Assembly: GCA_009739215.1 (NCBI GenBank)
Contig: VSJF01000007.1
Location: forward strand, 868,001 to 932,000
DNA length: 64,000 nucleotides
Direction: 5' to 3'
Origin: Floccularia luteovirens
Taxonomy: Eukaryota > Basidiomycota > Agaricomycetes > Agaricales > Squamanitaceae
Position numbers and translations under genes: made by a program. The notes below the pieces were generated by a model. The model had not been told where the DNA came from and ran no database searches. It saw nothing but the letters and a program-made list of their open reading frames with translations. Shown piece after piece: positions 23,664 through 36,182 of this stretch. How positions within the stretch are numbered: position 1 is the first letter of the stretch; every line of letters starts with the position of its first letter.

Positions 23664-26567
23664 ATGTCTTCTCCTTCACAGCCACTCAGCATTAAAAATC
23701 TCAGCTCAAGAAGAGTCCCGGCAGACTCTGATGATGCACCAGCATCGTTCTCAACCCATGGTACTCCGGATCTTCGCGCTATCCGTGCACAATATGCTAG
23801 TACCCCTCCTTTGCCCAACATACCCCCTAGGGTATCAACTCCAAGTCACCGCAATCACCCCTCGTCAATTTCTCTCGTACCTTCAAATGATGCTTCCCCA
23901 CATTTCCCGGTTCCACAAGCTGTAGGAGGAATTTCTGAGGCATTTCGTTCTGTGACTCCTTTGAATGGCACAGAAACACCCCCAGTTCTTGACTTAGATG
24001 AGTTACCTGATGAGGAGAAGGCCAAAGTCCTTGCAAGACATCTGGTGCTCGCTAACGCACGAGGGAGGAATGCGGAGGTAAGGTCTATCATTGGCTCAGA
24101 ACTTGAAGCTCCGGTAGGTTCGGGAAGTGGAACACCCCGTTCAAGGCGGTCTTCCTCCGGAGGTCACCAACGACCCCAGGAGTCCGTCGTGTTTCCTATT
24201 CCTTACGACGCACCGGGTGCTGATGTAACGTGAGTCATTCATTCAATTCAATTCATTTAGTTCCTGAAAAAGTGTGCCTCCCACTGTATAGCCACGATAT
24301 ATACAAATGGCATGCTGACCAGCAAAAGAATACTCGTGTGCGAGCTCTATCCTTTGCTGGTTCGGCTCAGGCTCCGGATCCAGCTTTCGAGCATATTCAT
24401 GAGCCAGGAGGTTTCAGACGGAATTATATGAAACTTCGAGCTAATGAGCAAGGGAGTGAAGAGCCACAAATGTTGAACAACTTCATTGACTTCTTGATGT
24501 TGTTCGGACACTTCGTAAGTGCTTATAAAACAGTTTGATTTTTTATCACTAATTAGTGACTCGGTAATTGTAAGGCCGGAGAAGATTTGGAGGAAGATGA
24601 AGATGAAGACAAAGATACATATGACGACACGATCGCCGGTCATCAACCTTCTGGACTGTCTAGAGGACTATCTGACGTCTCTGAGAGTACACCTCTGATA
24701 TCCGACACAGCTGCCTCGCAATCACGATCAAAGAGCAGGCGCCGAAGACATTCAGTCGGGCCTCGCGGAAACGCTACAGTAACACAAGCCGTGTTGATGG
24801 TAAACACCCCCAAAAATGAAGAGCTATATATGTTTCTAACACTCCCTCTCAGCTCCTGAAATCATTCGTTGGGACTGGTGTCTTGTTCCTTGGCAAAGCG
24901 TTGGTATTTTTTATTACCAATGTGCTCTACGTAGCTCATTTCGTTCTCAGATTTTATAATGGAGGATTATTGTTTTCCTCCCTCACTTTCGTTTGCATCG
25001 CCTTCATATCCTTATATTCGTTCCTGCTTCTGGTCAAGGCCAAATTCGTAGTATCCGGAAGTTTTGGAGGTGCGCTCGAACGTCCTCCCCTCGAATATTT
25101 AACTTAAATTATGTCTAGATATTGGTGGAGCGCTTTACGGACCATGGATGCGCTACTTGATTTTAGGTTCAATCGTCATTTCACAAATAGGCTTCGTTGC
25201 TGCATATACAATCTTCGTGTCAGAGAAACTTACAGGTAATCGAAAAATCAGATATTACCTATTCTTTTGAATGCTGAGCATAGCATTGTTTTTCAGGCTT
25301 TTGTCCTGGGTGTCACAAATTGCTTGAAACTCATCCCAGTTCAGTATTTCATTTTGATGCAACTAGTTATCTTTCTTCCCTTGGCGCTTATTCGTGACCT
25401 TGCGAAAACTGAGTTCAACTGCTTTGGTTGCTGATGTATTCATCCTTGCGGGGTTGGTGTACATCTTTGGAAGTGAAGTTTTCTATTATTTCTCGTAGGG
25501 GCATAGCGGATGTCCAGATGTTCAACCCAAAAGACTTCCCTCTATTCATTGGGTGCGCCTTAAACCATTATAAATATAAGATTATACTGAATCTTCATTT
25601 CTTCGTATTTAGCACAGCCGTGTTTTCCTTTGAAGGTATAGGCCTGGTAAGTCACCTCACTCATTATCTTACAAGTGAATCTAACCAAAATAAATAGGTC
25701 ATCCCTATCACAGATGCAATGCGTGAACCCCACAAGTTCCCTGCCGCATTGGCTGGTGTCATGATTTTCTTATTGTGTGAGTCAACGATAGATCTATCCA
25801 ATACTTAAACAAGACAAAAATTCTTATCATCCATAATAGTTCTCTTTGGAGGTGCTGGCGCACTTGCTTATCTAACTTTCGGCTCGGATATCCAAACTGT
25901 CGTTCTCGTAAACCTTGATTCGACGAGCCAGATGGTACAAGCTGTACGTCTACATTGAATTGTCCTTGGCTTCTTATTGTTGTTGATCCGAATCAACCCT
26001 TATCTTAGGTTCAATTCCTTTATGCTATGGCAATCCTGCTTTCCGTGCCTCTCCAACTATTCCCGGCTGTCCGTATCCTGGAGAATGGTCTGTTTACCCG
26101 CAGTGGCAAGTCGGATACTCGTGTCAAGTGGCAGAAGAATATGTTCAGATTCTTCATGGTGCTCGTGTGTACTGTGATAAGCTGGGTTGGTGCTGCCGAT
26201 CTTGATAAGTTTGTTGCCTTTGTTGGAAGTTTTGCTTGGTGAGTTCCTCATTGTCTCATTGTCTATATTTCAATGAAAGAATCGTTCTGATAAAATGAAT
26301 TCATAGTGTTCCCCTTTGCTACGTCTACCCGGCCATGTTGCATTACAGAGCTTGTGCACGTACTAAGAAACAGAAGATTGCAGACATCAGCTTTGATAAT
26401 CTTTGGCTTGGTAGCTGCCGCGTACACAACAACACAAACAATTAAGGTATTTCCGGTTTTACTTTCTTCGTGGGTCTCATTATTGACTAGTGCATTTCTT
26501 TTTCGCGTAGCTAATGATAGAACCGGCTGTACCTGGAACGCCATTCGGTGCGTGTTCGAAACCTTGA
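23664..26567 (+). CDS. Vacuolar amino-acid transporter, AVT3/AVT4 type (AAAP/SLC36 family)
   Basis: Exports neutral amino acids from the vacuole in yeast homologs. The ATG at 23664 opens a long cytosolic N-terminus with THDIYKWHADQQK and FRRNYMKLRANEQ, both usual in fungal AVT3 proteins, then a basic patch (RSKSRRRRHSVGPRG). The membrane part begins AVLMLLKSFVGTGVLFLGKA and FYNGGLLFSSL, and continues through ISRRGIADVQMFN, AVFSFEGIGLVIPI and QMVQAVQFLYAMAI. About eleven hydrophobic helices are spread over many short exons. The last helix (ALIIFGLVAAAYTT) is in a different frame from the preceding RTKKQKIADI: one extra base at about 26384-26391. The stop, after an intron, is 26565-26567 (ACSKP). 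The family is secure. Confidence 0.93.
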
Positions 26568-27108
26568 TAAGTATGAAACGAGATCCAGATTTGGGAGAAA
26601 CAAAGAAGGAACCAAACTTAGGTTCAACTGTCGCATTGTCAAAGGGTGTCAATAGTATAGAGGCTGCATAACAACTGCATGGATTAAGCATTTTTTTCCA
26701 CACACACACATACACCCCCTGGGGCCGACTACTATCAACAAACAATATAATAACCTATCTACTTGCACAATATATGGAATTCAGTTGAAATATTACAATT
26801 ATAATAAATTTTGAACCTACGTATGCAAACCATACGGAATCTGTTCTTTCGGCCAAAGAATGAAAACCAAAAACTGGTGATTCCTTCACTTCCAACTCAA
26901 GGGGAAGGTTGTTGTTTTGTTTTAGCTAATGAGCTATGAGATAATAGATAATTGCGAAAAGACACTTCCACCGCCCCCCATACAAAAAACCTTTTGAGAG
27001 AGAGACAGATACGGTTGCGAAAGGTACGAATACGAAGGGGTCTTTTTTTACACAACTGAAGTCTGTAAGGGCGGAACCAATACAAACACCTAGAGCTTTC
27101 ATTTCTTG
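26568..27108. other. Intergenic, convergent 3' ends
   Basis: 541 bp between the AVT3-like and AAED1-like stops. It has a short CA repeat near 26700 and AT-rich 3' UTR sequence. I see no gene. Confidence 0.5.
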
Positions 27109-29495
27109 TTATGACTGATGTGCGCCGGATTTTGCTTCTTCCAGTGGTACCCCACTTTCCGCCACAGAGGCCGAAAGTCCTGAGCTCCCGCTATTACTAA
27201 AACTGACGCTCTCGGTAACCATTCCCCGCCTGATGTTCTTCTTCTCCCTCAGCCGATCTAAACTCTTCTGGCGGAACTCCATCCAATCTTCTAGCTGTTC
27301 CTGAGGTTGTTGCTGCTGCCGTCCATCTTGGTCTTGTTGTTCATCAAAACACTCACTCCATTCATAGCTCCTAGAGATTATATTCACTGATTGACGTTTT
27401 CGTTTCAATCGGTCCATGTCTCCACTCCAATTCGTAGAATTACTCCTGAGGGTTGTCATACTCTCGCGTCGCTTTCGGATGGAGGCTCCCCGTTGTGTTG
27501 TGAGTGTGGTGGATGTGATGGTACTAGAACTCTGCTCTGAACTGAAGTTCATACGAGGTATCGTTAGGGACTGTCGTTGCTGAGGTTGTGGCTGTGGCTG
27601 TGATTGTGGTAGTAGGGGAGCTCCGGCAGCTTTCAAAGCGTCTATGATAGGCGCGTGGCCCTTTGCATGTTGCATACGATGTGCATATGTGCATGTTAAT
27701 CTTAATACACAAAAACGTTAATAACCACGGAAAAAGAGAAAAACAACTGTATTGCCACCCACCCAGGACCAAGCACAAATTCCCCTCCGAGCTGATGAAT
27801 GTCACCACCCTTTTCCCAGACTGGCATCCCGACTTTGATGGCGCGGACCACGACCATGGCGATCCCACCCATAAGACCATGTTTCACGTATCGATGTCGT
27901 TGGCAGGCACCCTCTTCCTCTTTCTCCGACTTAAACTTCTCGTCTCTCTCGATAGATACCTTCTGTGAAACTGTGTCCGTCGACGCAGCCGCGCCATCAC
28001 GGCCCATACCCATAGCCTTGTATAATGCCAGAGATGGGTCGGTGTACACAGATATAGGCAGCCCAAAAATTTGTCTATACTTCCCAATCATCGTGTACGA
28101 TCCATTTCCAATAATAACTACCCGCAGTGGAGTTTTGGTTGTACCATGAAGAACTTGAGGATGTGCGTTCTTCATCAACTCGGAAATATAATCTTGGCAA
28201 AGGGGGCACCAGAAATGGCGAATAAACACAACTACTGTTGGTTGTCGCTCAAATAGTTCACCAAATCGGACTCGAATGCCAGACTCTGAGATTACAGTAA
28301 GCGAAGCCGCTTGTTTGAGCTGGGCAATGCCTGGGGTGGCCCATTCCGCTTGTGGGGTAAAGGAGGATAACAGGGGTGTAACTAGAGGTTGAGAGAGAGA
28401 AGCATTCGGAGGTTTGTGGCTATTTAGTAATGGTGATGGGGGGCGTGGCGCGGGACGAGGTGCGGCTGCGAAAGTATGCTCGGCAGGTTGAAAAGGGGTT
28501 GCGGGGGATGGCGCGGAGATGTTTATAAATGATGAGGATGAGTTGGAACGAGTGCTGGGCTCGACAGGTACAAGCTGGGTAGACGAAAACCTCCGCACTT
28601 TTACATTGTTTAGTGGAACAGATACAGGGATGGGTGGGGATGAATTTGCTTGCTTCTTGCTTGCTTTTTGTTCTGTATCAGATAAATATGCGTCGTTTCC
28701 GTCTAGGTTGCCCGCTGGTGTAGTTGTATAATAAGTGTCCAACGATACAGAGTTGGATAGGAAAGGAACTGGTGTTTCGCACATGGCACCATTTTGTATG
28801 GGTATAAGGGTCTTGCCTCTTGCGTTCCAGACGACTGTAGAGACAATTGGAGTGGATATTGATGACTTGCGTAGCCTGCCAAATTCTGTAGGTTGTACCT
28901 TGGATATACTATTGGTCTTCTTCGACATGAGGAAACGAGCAAGCTTATTCTGCGAACCGACACGAGAACGCTGTATTGATGGATCTGGATAGCTCCTGTG
29001 ATCGATACGGTTAGTACACGATTCGCTCTCAGTGCCGCTATCGCTTTCAAAAGCGAGATGAACACCATCTATCTGCTGCCCTTGATTCCGAGGCCAAGGG
29101 GCTGACAAAGGTACTTGATTTGGTGAATTTGTTACATGTATTGGAGAGGAAATGATATATGCCGACTGTGAACGCGGCTTGTGATGACGAGAAACCTCGT
29201 TGGAAACAATCTCTTTCTCCATCAAAGGAAGAGTGGCAGTGGCAGGATTGGATTTCTGTTGCATAACCGAGTCAACGCGTCTGCGTTCATGTTGATGCAA
29301 GACCTCCTGGGTTGGAGCTAGAGCTTGAAGCCCACTGGAAGTTCTATTTCGTAGAACCCAGAGAGGGGCAAATGGGTCAGTCGGGTCCGGAGAAGGATAC
29401 CGTTCGGATATATCGAGAGACGGTGGCGGTTTACGTTTAATGCGAGGTGCCTTGAGGTCAGGAAGAGAACCAGAGACAATCACACCATGAGACAT
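27109..29495 (-). CDS. Thioredoxin-fold AAED1/PRXL2-like peroxiredoxin domain protein with long disordered arms
   Basis: Two exons, 27763-29495 and 27109-27700, with phase kept across the intron. The ATG at 29493-29495 gives MSHGVIVSGSLPDLK. The first 380 or so residues are Ser/Pro-rich and probably disordered. A thioredoxin-fold domain follows: FGELFERQPTVVVFIRHFWC, then the CPLC pair, VVIIGNGSYTMIGKYRQIFG and VYTDPSLALYKAMGMGR. This is the AhpC/TSA antioxidant (AAED1) pattern, with the two-Cys site in the expected place. The domain ends near GEFVLGPG and HAPIIDALKAAG. A Gln-rich and Arg-rich tail follows (PQSQPQPQPQQRQ, QQQQPQEQ). Such long arms are common in the basidiomycete members. Substrate and location are unknown. 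Confidence 0.85.
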
Positions 29496-30587
29496 GTGTC
29501 TTGATGCAGGGCCAGTAGGGATTAGCGATAATGAACGGAGATTATGGAGAATTAGAAGTGGTGGGATCGTTTACGAGAGGGTGAGAGTGGTAGGAAGTTG
29601 GAATGGGAAGAGAGAGACTTTATAGCTTAAGAGAGGGAGGAGGAGGAGGAGGGGGCAAGACCACGCGTTATAAGCGAGGAGGAGGGACAAGACCAAGATG
29701 AGAAAGACAAAGCCGGGTTTTATGAGATCGTGGCAGCAGCTTCAATGCTACATCCCATGAGGCTGACACCCCCAATTACAAACACGTGTGGCCCTCTTCT
29801 TTGTTCGTTCCTTCCAAAGCACTCTCAAGTTAAACTGACTTGGACATATACTATACTGCTTGAATAGACAGCTTTGAATTATAAGTTTAAACATCTGAAC
29901 AGCTGAAGTGAGATACTGACATGTGTGTGAATGTGTTCATTACAACAACAAAAATTGATGGAGGATGTCCAAAAATAGCGATGTCGTGCCTAATATCAAT
30001 TCGATCACTCTTTTTATCTTATCTCATGTGAAAAAACATACACCTTACTGCCATCGTCCTATAACATTCACGCGACCCGGGTCGAGCGCTTCACTACCAT
30101 CAATATTCTTTTGTTTTGCTTCTCCCTTTGATTGTTATGTCAAGTCAACAGCGAAACTGATATTGGCGCTCTGGATTTCAAAATTTCAGGTTTGGTCCTA
30201 GTTTTCGTGGTCGGTCATGGTTTTATAGTCTCGGGGTATCTTGTACATCAAAACTATGAAACAGGCTAGCAGTGGCGAATTGCCTTGCTTCCCTTCCCCC
30301 CAAAATTGATTTGAAACTATGCATCATATACATCAAGCAGCTACTAGCCGAATGATATCGGTTCCGGCCCCCTCGTGCCGACCCCTCAAAAGAATGGTGG
30401 ATTCACCACTCTCTATACCATCTACACCTTATGGAGTCGAATAAATCGCGAACACTGCGTAAATTACCAACCCCAGTTGATGGATGTTTCAGACTAAGTG
30501 TACCTTCTAGTCATGTAGAACTTGCACTTAAAACGTATAAAAGCTCCTTTTTTCTACAGGTATTTCCCCTCACAACTGTATTCCAAA
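29496..30587. promoter_or_regulatory. Divergent 1.1 kb promoter region, with purine-rich tract, ACACGTGT and TATAAAAG
   Basis: No gene is supported. A GA-rich strand tract lies at about 29570-29700 and includes an imperfect direct repeat, GGAGGAGG...CAAGACCA, at about 29645 and 29680. A palindromic ACACGTGT (29782-29789) sits about 290 bp upstream of the AAED1-like start. TATAAAAG at 30536-30543 is 45 bp before the ATG of the thaumatin-like gene and is its likely TATA box. Confidence 0.55.
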
Positions 30588-31512
30588 ATGACCCGTTTGT
30601 TCTTCATCGCGTTCGTCTTCCTCGCTGGAATGGCTACTACAGTACTTGGCGACCATCAATGTATGGTGTTTCATAGAATAATCATGCCCTGTTACTAATT
30701 AAGGATGTCTAGTCACTTTCAAGAACAATTGTGCAGGACCGGTCCAGCCAATCATCGCCAACGTGAATTGTGGATACTCCCCGCGTTGTAACACACCTGG
30801 ATCTGGAGGTGTTGTAAGTACAGAGGATCAGAAACAAAAAAGACTTTGATTTGAATGAACCTGACCGTTTTGAAACCCAGCCCAACCCTGCTATATCGTA
30901 CACCGGCCCTCAACCACCTGTTTTACAGCACGCACAATCAAAGACGCTTACCATCAACCGTCAAGTTTGTCCTTTTTTCTCTTGTTTAGTAGCTCGAATT
31001 GTATTGACGTATAATTCTATAACCATTATACTATATAGTGGAATGGCAGAATTTTCAACCAAAATGGAAGATGCGGCCCTAAAGGCGAGAGCTGCACCAT
31101 GACGGAATTCAATTTGGACACTGGCAATACGTTCACGCCTCAAGTAAGTTTTGTATTTTCTTGCCAGGTGGTACTTGCTTAAATGTTCTGTATAGGCCTA
31201 TGATATTTCAAACATACAAGTAAACATCAAATACATTGATATATTTGTCCACACTTCTCATTGTTTCTTTGTAGGGCTTTACTCAATCTATCAGTATCGC
31301 TGTAGGCGGATGCGATACCGTAACCTGTACCAACGCCAACTGCGGTTGCAAAAACGCATACCCAGTAGGGGTGAGTAATTTTTTTTTTGGTGCTAATCCA
31401 AAAACTGTTGCTTATCTGTGTCGGATAGGATTTATCTGGTTGTGGTAACGATTCCCCCGTAAGAGGCTGCTCGGCTGGAGATAAGTCCTGGACGGTGACT
31501 TTCTGTCCTTGA
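30588..31512 (+). CDS. Small secreted thaumatin-like (osmotin-fold) protein
   Basis: Seven exons: 30588-30660, 30713-30813, 30881-30964, 31039-31143, 31196-31219 (24 nt), 31275-31370 and 31429-31512, all in phase, 188 residues. Residues 1-22 ([20 protein letters not shown]) form a signal peptide. The mature part has [71 protein letters not shown] and a Cys-rich end. This matches the small thaumatin-like proteins common in basidiomycetes, which are shorter than plant osmotins. The role could be in the cell wall, as an antifungal or as an effector-like protein; the sequence does not decide. A TATA box lies 45 bp upstream. Confidence 0.88.
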
Positions 31513-31737
31513 GCAGACGAAAGGAGATAATCTGAATCTCCAAGGAAGTAGAAGAGGACGAGATATTAAATAGCCAACTTTTGTGTAGTTCCTGAAGTCC
31601 AATAAATGTTATTGTCATAGAAAATTGCAAGACTGGTACAATGAACACCAAGATAGGCGTGAGGCCTTTTTTTGCTTTTGGTAATACCGATGCTAGTATG
31701 GATATCAAAAAAATGCAAAAAAAAAATGGTAACAATT

Positions 31738-32696
31738 CTATGCCCAATTGTCTATTAGAGAGTCCCGCATCTCGCCAATGACTGCCGTTGAATCTTGACC
31801 TTGGAGTTCTAGGATGATTCATAAGATTGGGAAAAGAAATCAGCGGTTTAGGATGCTCACTGAAAGTAGCTTCTATGACGCTAATCTCTGTTGCTGTTGT
31901 TTCGAGACCGGTGAACGCACACCAGTCGTTGACAACCAATCCCGCTCCGATAACATCTGAACCTCTGTTCACTGTTCCAGCCTGCATGTAACAGATTTTT
32001 TTTCAGTCATAGATACCCAAAAACTGGATCCAGGGAAAACATACCACTAGGGGTATTTGCAACAGACTACTCAACTCATCCTGATCTTGCATGCTTGTTT
32101 TCGGATGTACGAGCCCACCTTGATTCGTGATCGCACAGTAGCTACCCACGAGGACGTTCTCGGCAATAGTTTGACGGAAGACTTCGACTTTGAGTACATC
32201 CGCAATGATTTCTTCTGTTTCACGGTCGACGTCTGGGTGGACAAGAGCGACGTAGTCATTACATGCGATCACGTTGCCCAATGCCGATAGCCGCTCTTCC
32301 ACGCGTTGGATTCCAACTGCGTCTGGGAGGGAGTTTCGGAGGTGTTGGAGTTCTTGATCGGTAGTTGTGGAGGGTACAAGGAGACCGTGGCGGTTTCCTT
32401 AAATATTTAGGATGAGATTAAAAGAAATATTAGAAAAAGCTACGCAGCTTACCTGCAGTCAGTCTCCCAACAATGCGCGTCCCACCTATGCTCGTATGAA
32501 CAATGGGAACAACGTCTCCAAGCTCGCTCTCGAAAGCGGAGTAAAAATTAGTGCTACCCTGGATTGCAGCCAGGCAGTAGCTGTTTGTGAGTTTGGCGAA
32601 TACGCCGACGTCGCTACTGTTTTCAAATTGGATACCTTGGAAGGGGTTTTAATGTGATTAGATCAAGGGTGGGTGTGAAACCGTACGGGTAGCCAT
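31738..32696 (-). CDS. TIF6: Translation initiation factor 6 (60S anti-association factor)
   Basis: Binds the 60S subunit in nucleolus and cytoplasm, is needed for its biogenesis and blocks premature joining with 40S. Five exons, 32687-32696, 32453-32635, 32045-32397, 31861-31981 and 31738-31808, add to exactly 245 residues, the usual length. The first exon holds only 10 bases (MATR split across the intron). The product runs [80 protein letters not shown] and [16 protein letters not shown]. It ends [12 protein letters not shown]. The five-fold pseudo-symmetric eIF6 fold is covered end to end. No frame problem is seen here, in contrast to several neighbours. Confidence 0.98.
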
Positions 32697-32963
32697 ATTT
32701 TTAGGAAGGTATGTTTATTCTTTTCGGTGGGTTTGTTTTGGGTGAAGGTAAAGGTAAAGGTAGAAGGGGTTATGAAGAGCGCAAAGAGAGAGTAAGTCTT
32801 TGAATATCAATTTCAAGATAACGAGATCTTATATCTTCCCAAGATTATGTAATCACGGTTCCGAAAATAATTTTGTGTTGTTCACAAGCTAAGAAGTCCA
32901 TTCAAACAGGGCCTACACTTACGAGTCATTTCTCGTCACATTCCACTTCAATCAATTCAGACT

Positions 32964-34598
32964 ATGCAATGCCTGCTTCCGTTGACTCGATATCCATTAC
33001 CTTTGTCGCGTGTTGTGCGTTCCAGTCGCGCGTTTACCTGTTGTAGGGTTGCATCCAATGCGGTGACCAAAGTTGAGAAATTACTCTTGGATCATATCAA
33101 GGTACTTCTCTATTTTCCGATTCACTCCTCAATGACACAATCCATGAAAGGCAACAGGCCCCCTCCCCATCGCGACTTATATGCAATTATCACTCTCCCA
33201 CCCTACACATGGCTACTATATGAATCAGCGCAACCCAATATTTGGAAAGAATGGTGATTTTATAACTAGCCCCGAGATTAGTCAAGTTTTTGGAGAGGTG
33301 TGTGTATAATTATTCCTTGGGGGGAAGTAATCTTAAACTTTGATTAGCTCGTCGCAATTTGGCTCCTCTCTCAATGGCAGAACGCAGGAAAGCCCCCTTC
33401 AATTCGGTTGGTAGAACTAGGGCCTGGACGGGGGACGTTGGTGGATGATATCCTCCGTGTACGGATCAAATATAACTTTCCCTGAAAGGCAAACTAATAT
33501 TATTGATCGCAGGTCATCGCCAAATTTACATCACAGAATGATATTCAACTACATCTCGTAGAAACAAGCCAAGCGCTACGGGCAATTCAGAAGGAAAAGA
33601 TACAGCCGAAGCGAGAAAACATGACGGTCCAATGGCACGACTCCATCACTGATATTCCTCCTCCGACTTCTTCTCAATATACCATGCTGGTGGCACACGA
33701 GTTTTTCGATGCTCTACCTATCCATGTATTACAGGTACGTATATTTACATATGCGTAAGACTCCATCCAATTTTGTAGAGAACAGAAACTGGATGGCATG
33801 AAGTTCTAGTCGACTCTGCGCATACGACCACAAACAAGGAACAAACCCCTTCACAAATTCAATCACAACAAACCCCCCGGCTGCGGCGTGTTCTTTCGCC
33901 AACTCCTTCAGCAGCATCAACAGTTCTAGGTCTTTCTTCACCCCGTTTCAAAACTCTACCAATCGGTTCATCAATTGAAGTCTCACCCGCCTCATTCAAA
34001 ATTGCGCGTCAGCTTGGTGAATTGCTCTCAGGAGGAAAGGATTTTCTTGGGGGCTGTGGTCTGATAATTGATTATGGAGGAAATAATGTATTCGGGAATT
34101 CTTTCCGGGTAAGAGGTCCGGCCTACGCATAGTCCCATCCAAATACTAATATCTAACAACCTCTGTTAGGCGTTCAAAGACCATAAGGTTGTAGACGTGT
34201 TTTATCAACCTGGAGAATGCGATTTGACAGCCAATGTTGATTTCTCATATCTTCATGAAGCAATGAGTGATCTAGGTGAGGCCTAAGAACTCCTCTTTCT
34301 ATCATCATTCCGCTGACTTTCGGAAGTGGAAACACACGGACCAATCTCACAGCATGACTTTCTTGAACATATGGGGTTGGGGTTGCGGGTTCATGCTCTG
34401 ATGAAGGCAGCCAAAGAGGAACGGGCATCGGAAATACTGAAGGCGGCTAATAGACTTATGGACCAGACAGGGATGGGCAAGCAGTATCAGGTGATGGGAA
34501 TCACTAGTAAAAGGGAGAGAGAGCTTGATGGTGGCGTTGGTGGCGAGGACGGTTTTGTATGGCCGTTTGTGTCGAATAAGGGCGAAAGCTCAGATTAA
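32964..34598 (+). CDS. Mitochondrial complex I assembly methyltransferase (NDUFAF7/MidA family)
   Basis: In animals NDUFAF7 symmetrically dimethylates an arginine of complex I subunit NDUFS2 in the matrix. The ATG at 32964 opens a basic, Ser/Arg-rich presequence (RYPLPLSRVVRSSRAFTCC). After the first intron the domain reads THGYYMNQRNPIFGKNGDF, ITSPEISQVFGE, IRLVELGPGRGTLVDDILR (SAM loop), LVAHEFFDALPIHVLQ, GLIIDYGG and VDVFYQPGECDLTANVDFSY, all family hallmarks. About seven exons are split by short introns. It is divergent from eIF6 (268 bp between starts) and convergent with FRA10AC1 (72 bp between stops). Confident family, inferred function. Confidence 0.95.
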
Positions 34599-34670
34599 AG
34601 AAGACTACCTATGATCTAATTAACCGCCCTTGGACGTAGATCAGATAAAGAAGGTAAAATCACTGAAAGG

Positions 34671-35464
34671 CTATTCCAAATGTGTCGGGGAGAGTTGCGG
34701 CTTGACAGATGTACGACTAGGAGAGAGAGAGCGAGGATCTCGTTTCCGATGTTTCGATGACGTCCCCTCTTCCAGTTGTCCATGACGACCCCCCCGAGAT
34801 TCTCTCCTCTTTTTCTTCCTGTCATCCAGCTTCAAATCTTCACTGTTCCCCCTCTCTTCCTGCTTCACGTCGTCCTCGTTACCCTCGCCACTTTCTTTAT
34901 TCCTTCTCTTCCACATCAATTTTTTTACACATCGCGTACATAGCACGACTTTTACCAGTGCGGATTTGCTCTCTCCGTGTTCCACATACGCGAACGGGAG
35001 TTCCAGAGTAGTCAGAATAGGTGGAGTCCGGTCGTGTTCTTTGCTGTGATGCACGCATCGTGTATTCCCACATGTTGTTTCTCCTGCACCGGATAAAACC
35101 TCATCCTCTGTTCGCCAACGCAGTGCAAACTAGGCAGGTGTTACATATCAGTATGTAATTAAGCGTTTGAGTAGAAAATAGAATCCACACGTTTCCTGAT
35201 TTATAGTGCTTCAAATCACACACAGCAAATTCGCGATAAAGACTAGCGTAATATTTTGCTGCAAGCTTTTCATTCCATGATTCATTTGTATCCCCATCTC
35301 TGTCTTCTTCACGCAGAAATCTGGGATTTGTTTTTGATTTATTGGAGCGTGGTTTGAACGTTCCAAACTACATACTTGTGAGATGCCTTCAGGATCTCGA
35401 ATTCAATGAAGTTGGGGTTGGAAGCGGATTTTGAGGATGAGCCAGGATATTGGGATAGTGCCAT
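34671..35464 (-). CDS. FRA10AC1 homolog, spliceosome-associated
   Basis: The core domain is clear across introns: EILKASHKFLREEDRDGD, KLAAKYYASLYREFAVCDLK, HYKSGNFALRWRTEDEV, SGAGETTCGNTRC, LELPFAYVEHGESKSALVKV and VLCTRCVKKLMWKRR. The four Cys (CGNTRC, CTRC) suggest a zinc site. The tail is charged, Lys/Glu/Arg-rich and probably disordered, with a stop at 34671-34673. The start at 35462-35464 (MALSQYPGSSSK) is tentative: an in-frame stop lies just upstream and the usual N-terminal helix of the family is not visible, so a further 5' exon may be missing. The human protein is a nuclear factor linked to splicing; no direct role is readable here. Confidence 0.92.
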
Positions 35465-36182
35465 GTGTGAGATGGGCGTTTAAAGAGAAAGTAAAATGGA
35501 TTGAAGATGCTACAAAGGTAAACAAACCCTCTTTCCTTCCATCATGCCATCATTTTGATACTGTTTCACCATTTTCGATAGATCCTCAGCATCTAGGACA
35601 CATACTGTCGAGCAATCGTTGATATCTTTTTTTCCATCTGCAGTGTCCAACTTGTACAGAAGGGAAGGGTGTCAAAGACCACACATGCAGGTACTTCTAG
35701 GAAGAATGGTGTCAAGAAAGGTGTGTGAGTACGGCGGCTGAATACCCTACTGGAGACAACTAAATAATGATGGGATGATATTGTGGATATGATTATATGA
35801 GCATAAGAACACCCTCCGTGGTCACGCTCTCTTCTTTCCACATGCTGACCTTCTCCCCGGATCTTTCCCTCTATGTCTGTCTCTATGTCTGTCTCTCTCT
35901 CTGACTCTGCCCCGACTACCTCTCTCGCTATCACGGCCTTTCTCTCCTCGCTGTCGGATGCTAATCTCGTCAACTCCCATTCATACCCCTCCCACTCCTT
36001 TGCTACCAACATGGTTAACTTCCATCGCTTCTCTATAACGCGGTCAGTAAACCGATCACTTGTTGTGTCATTTCTGTCACATTCTCACCCCCACACAGCT
36101 CAGGCGATCTTTCTTCCCATACCCCAGTTCCAGAGTACGTTCCTTCCTTTTCCCTTTCCCTTTCTCTCTCTCCCTTCCACTC
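35465..36182. promoter_or_regulatory. Divergent promoter between FRA10AC1 and the Ser/Pro-rich gene
   Basis: 718 bp. It contains simple-sequence CT/TG runs (about 35873-35910, repeated TCTCTATGTCTG) and a long pyrimidine-rich tract (about 36135-36175) just before the ATG at 36183. The open frame 35593-36012 on the minus strand is low-complexity and I do not treat it as a gene. Confidence 0.5.

Noticed and set aside
35593..36012. Minus-strand open frame upstream of FRA10AC1
   Set aside because: Low-complexity (RETDIETDIEG-like) from a simple-sequence tract. It does not supply the missing FRA10AC1 N-terminus.
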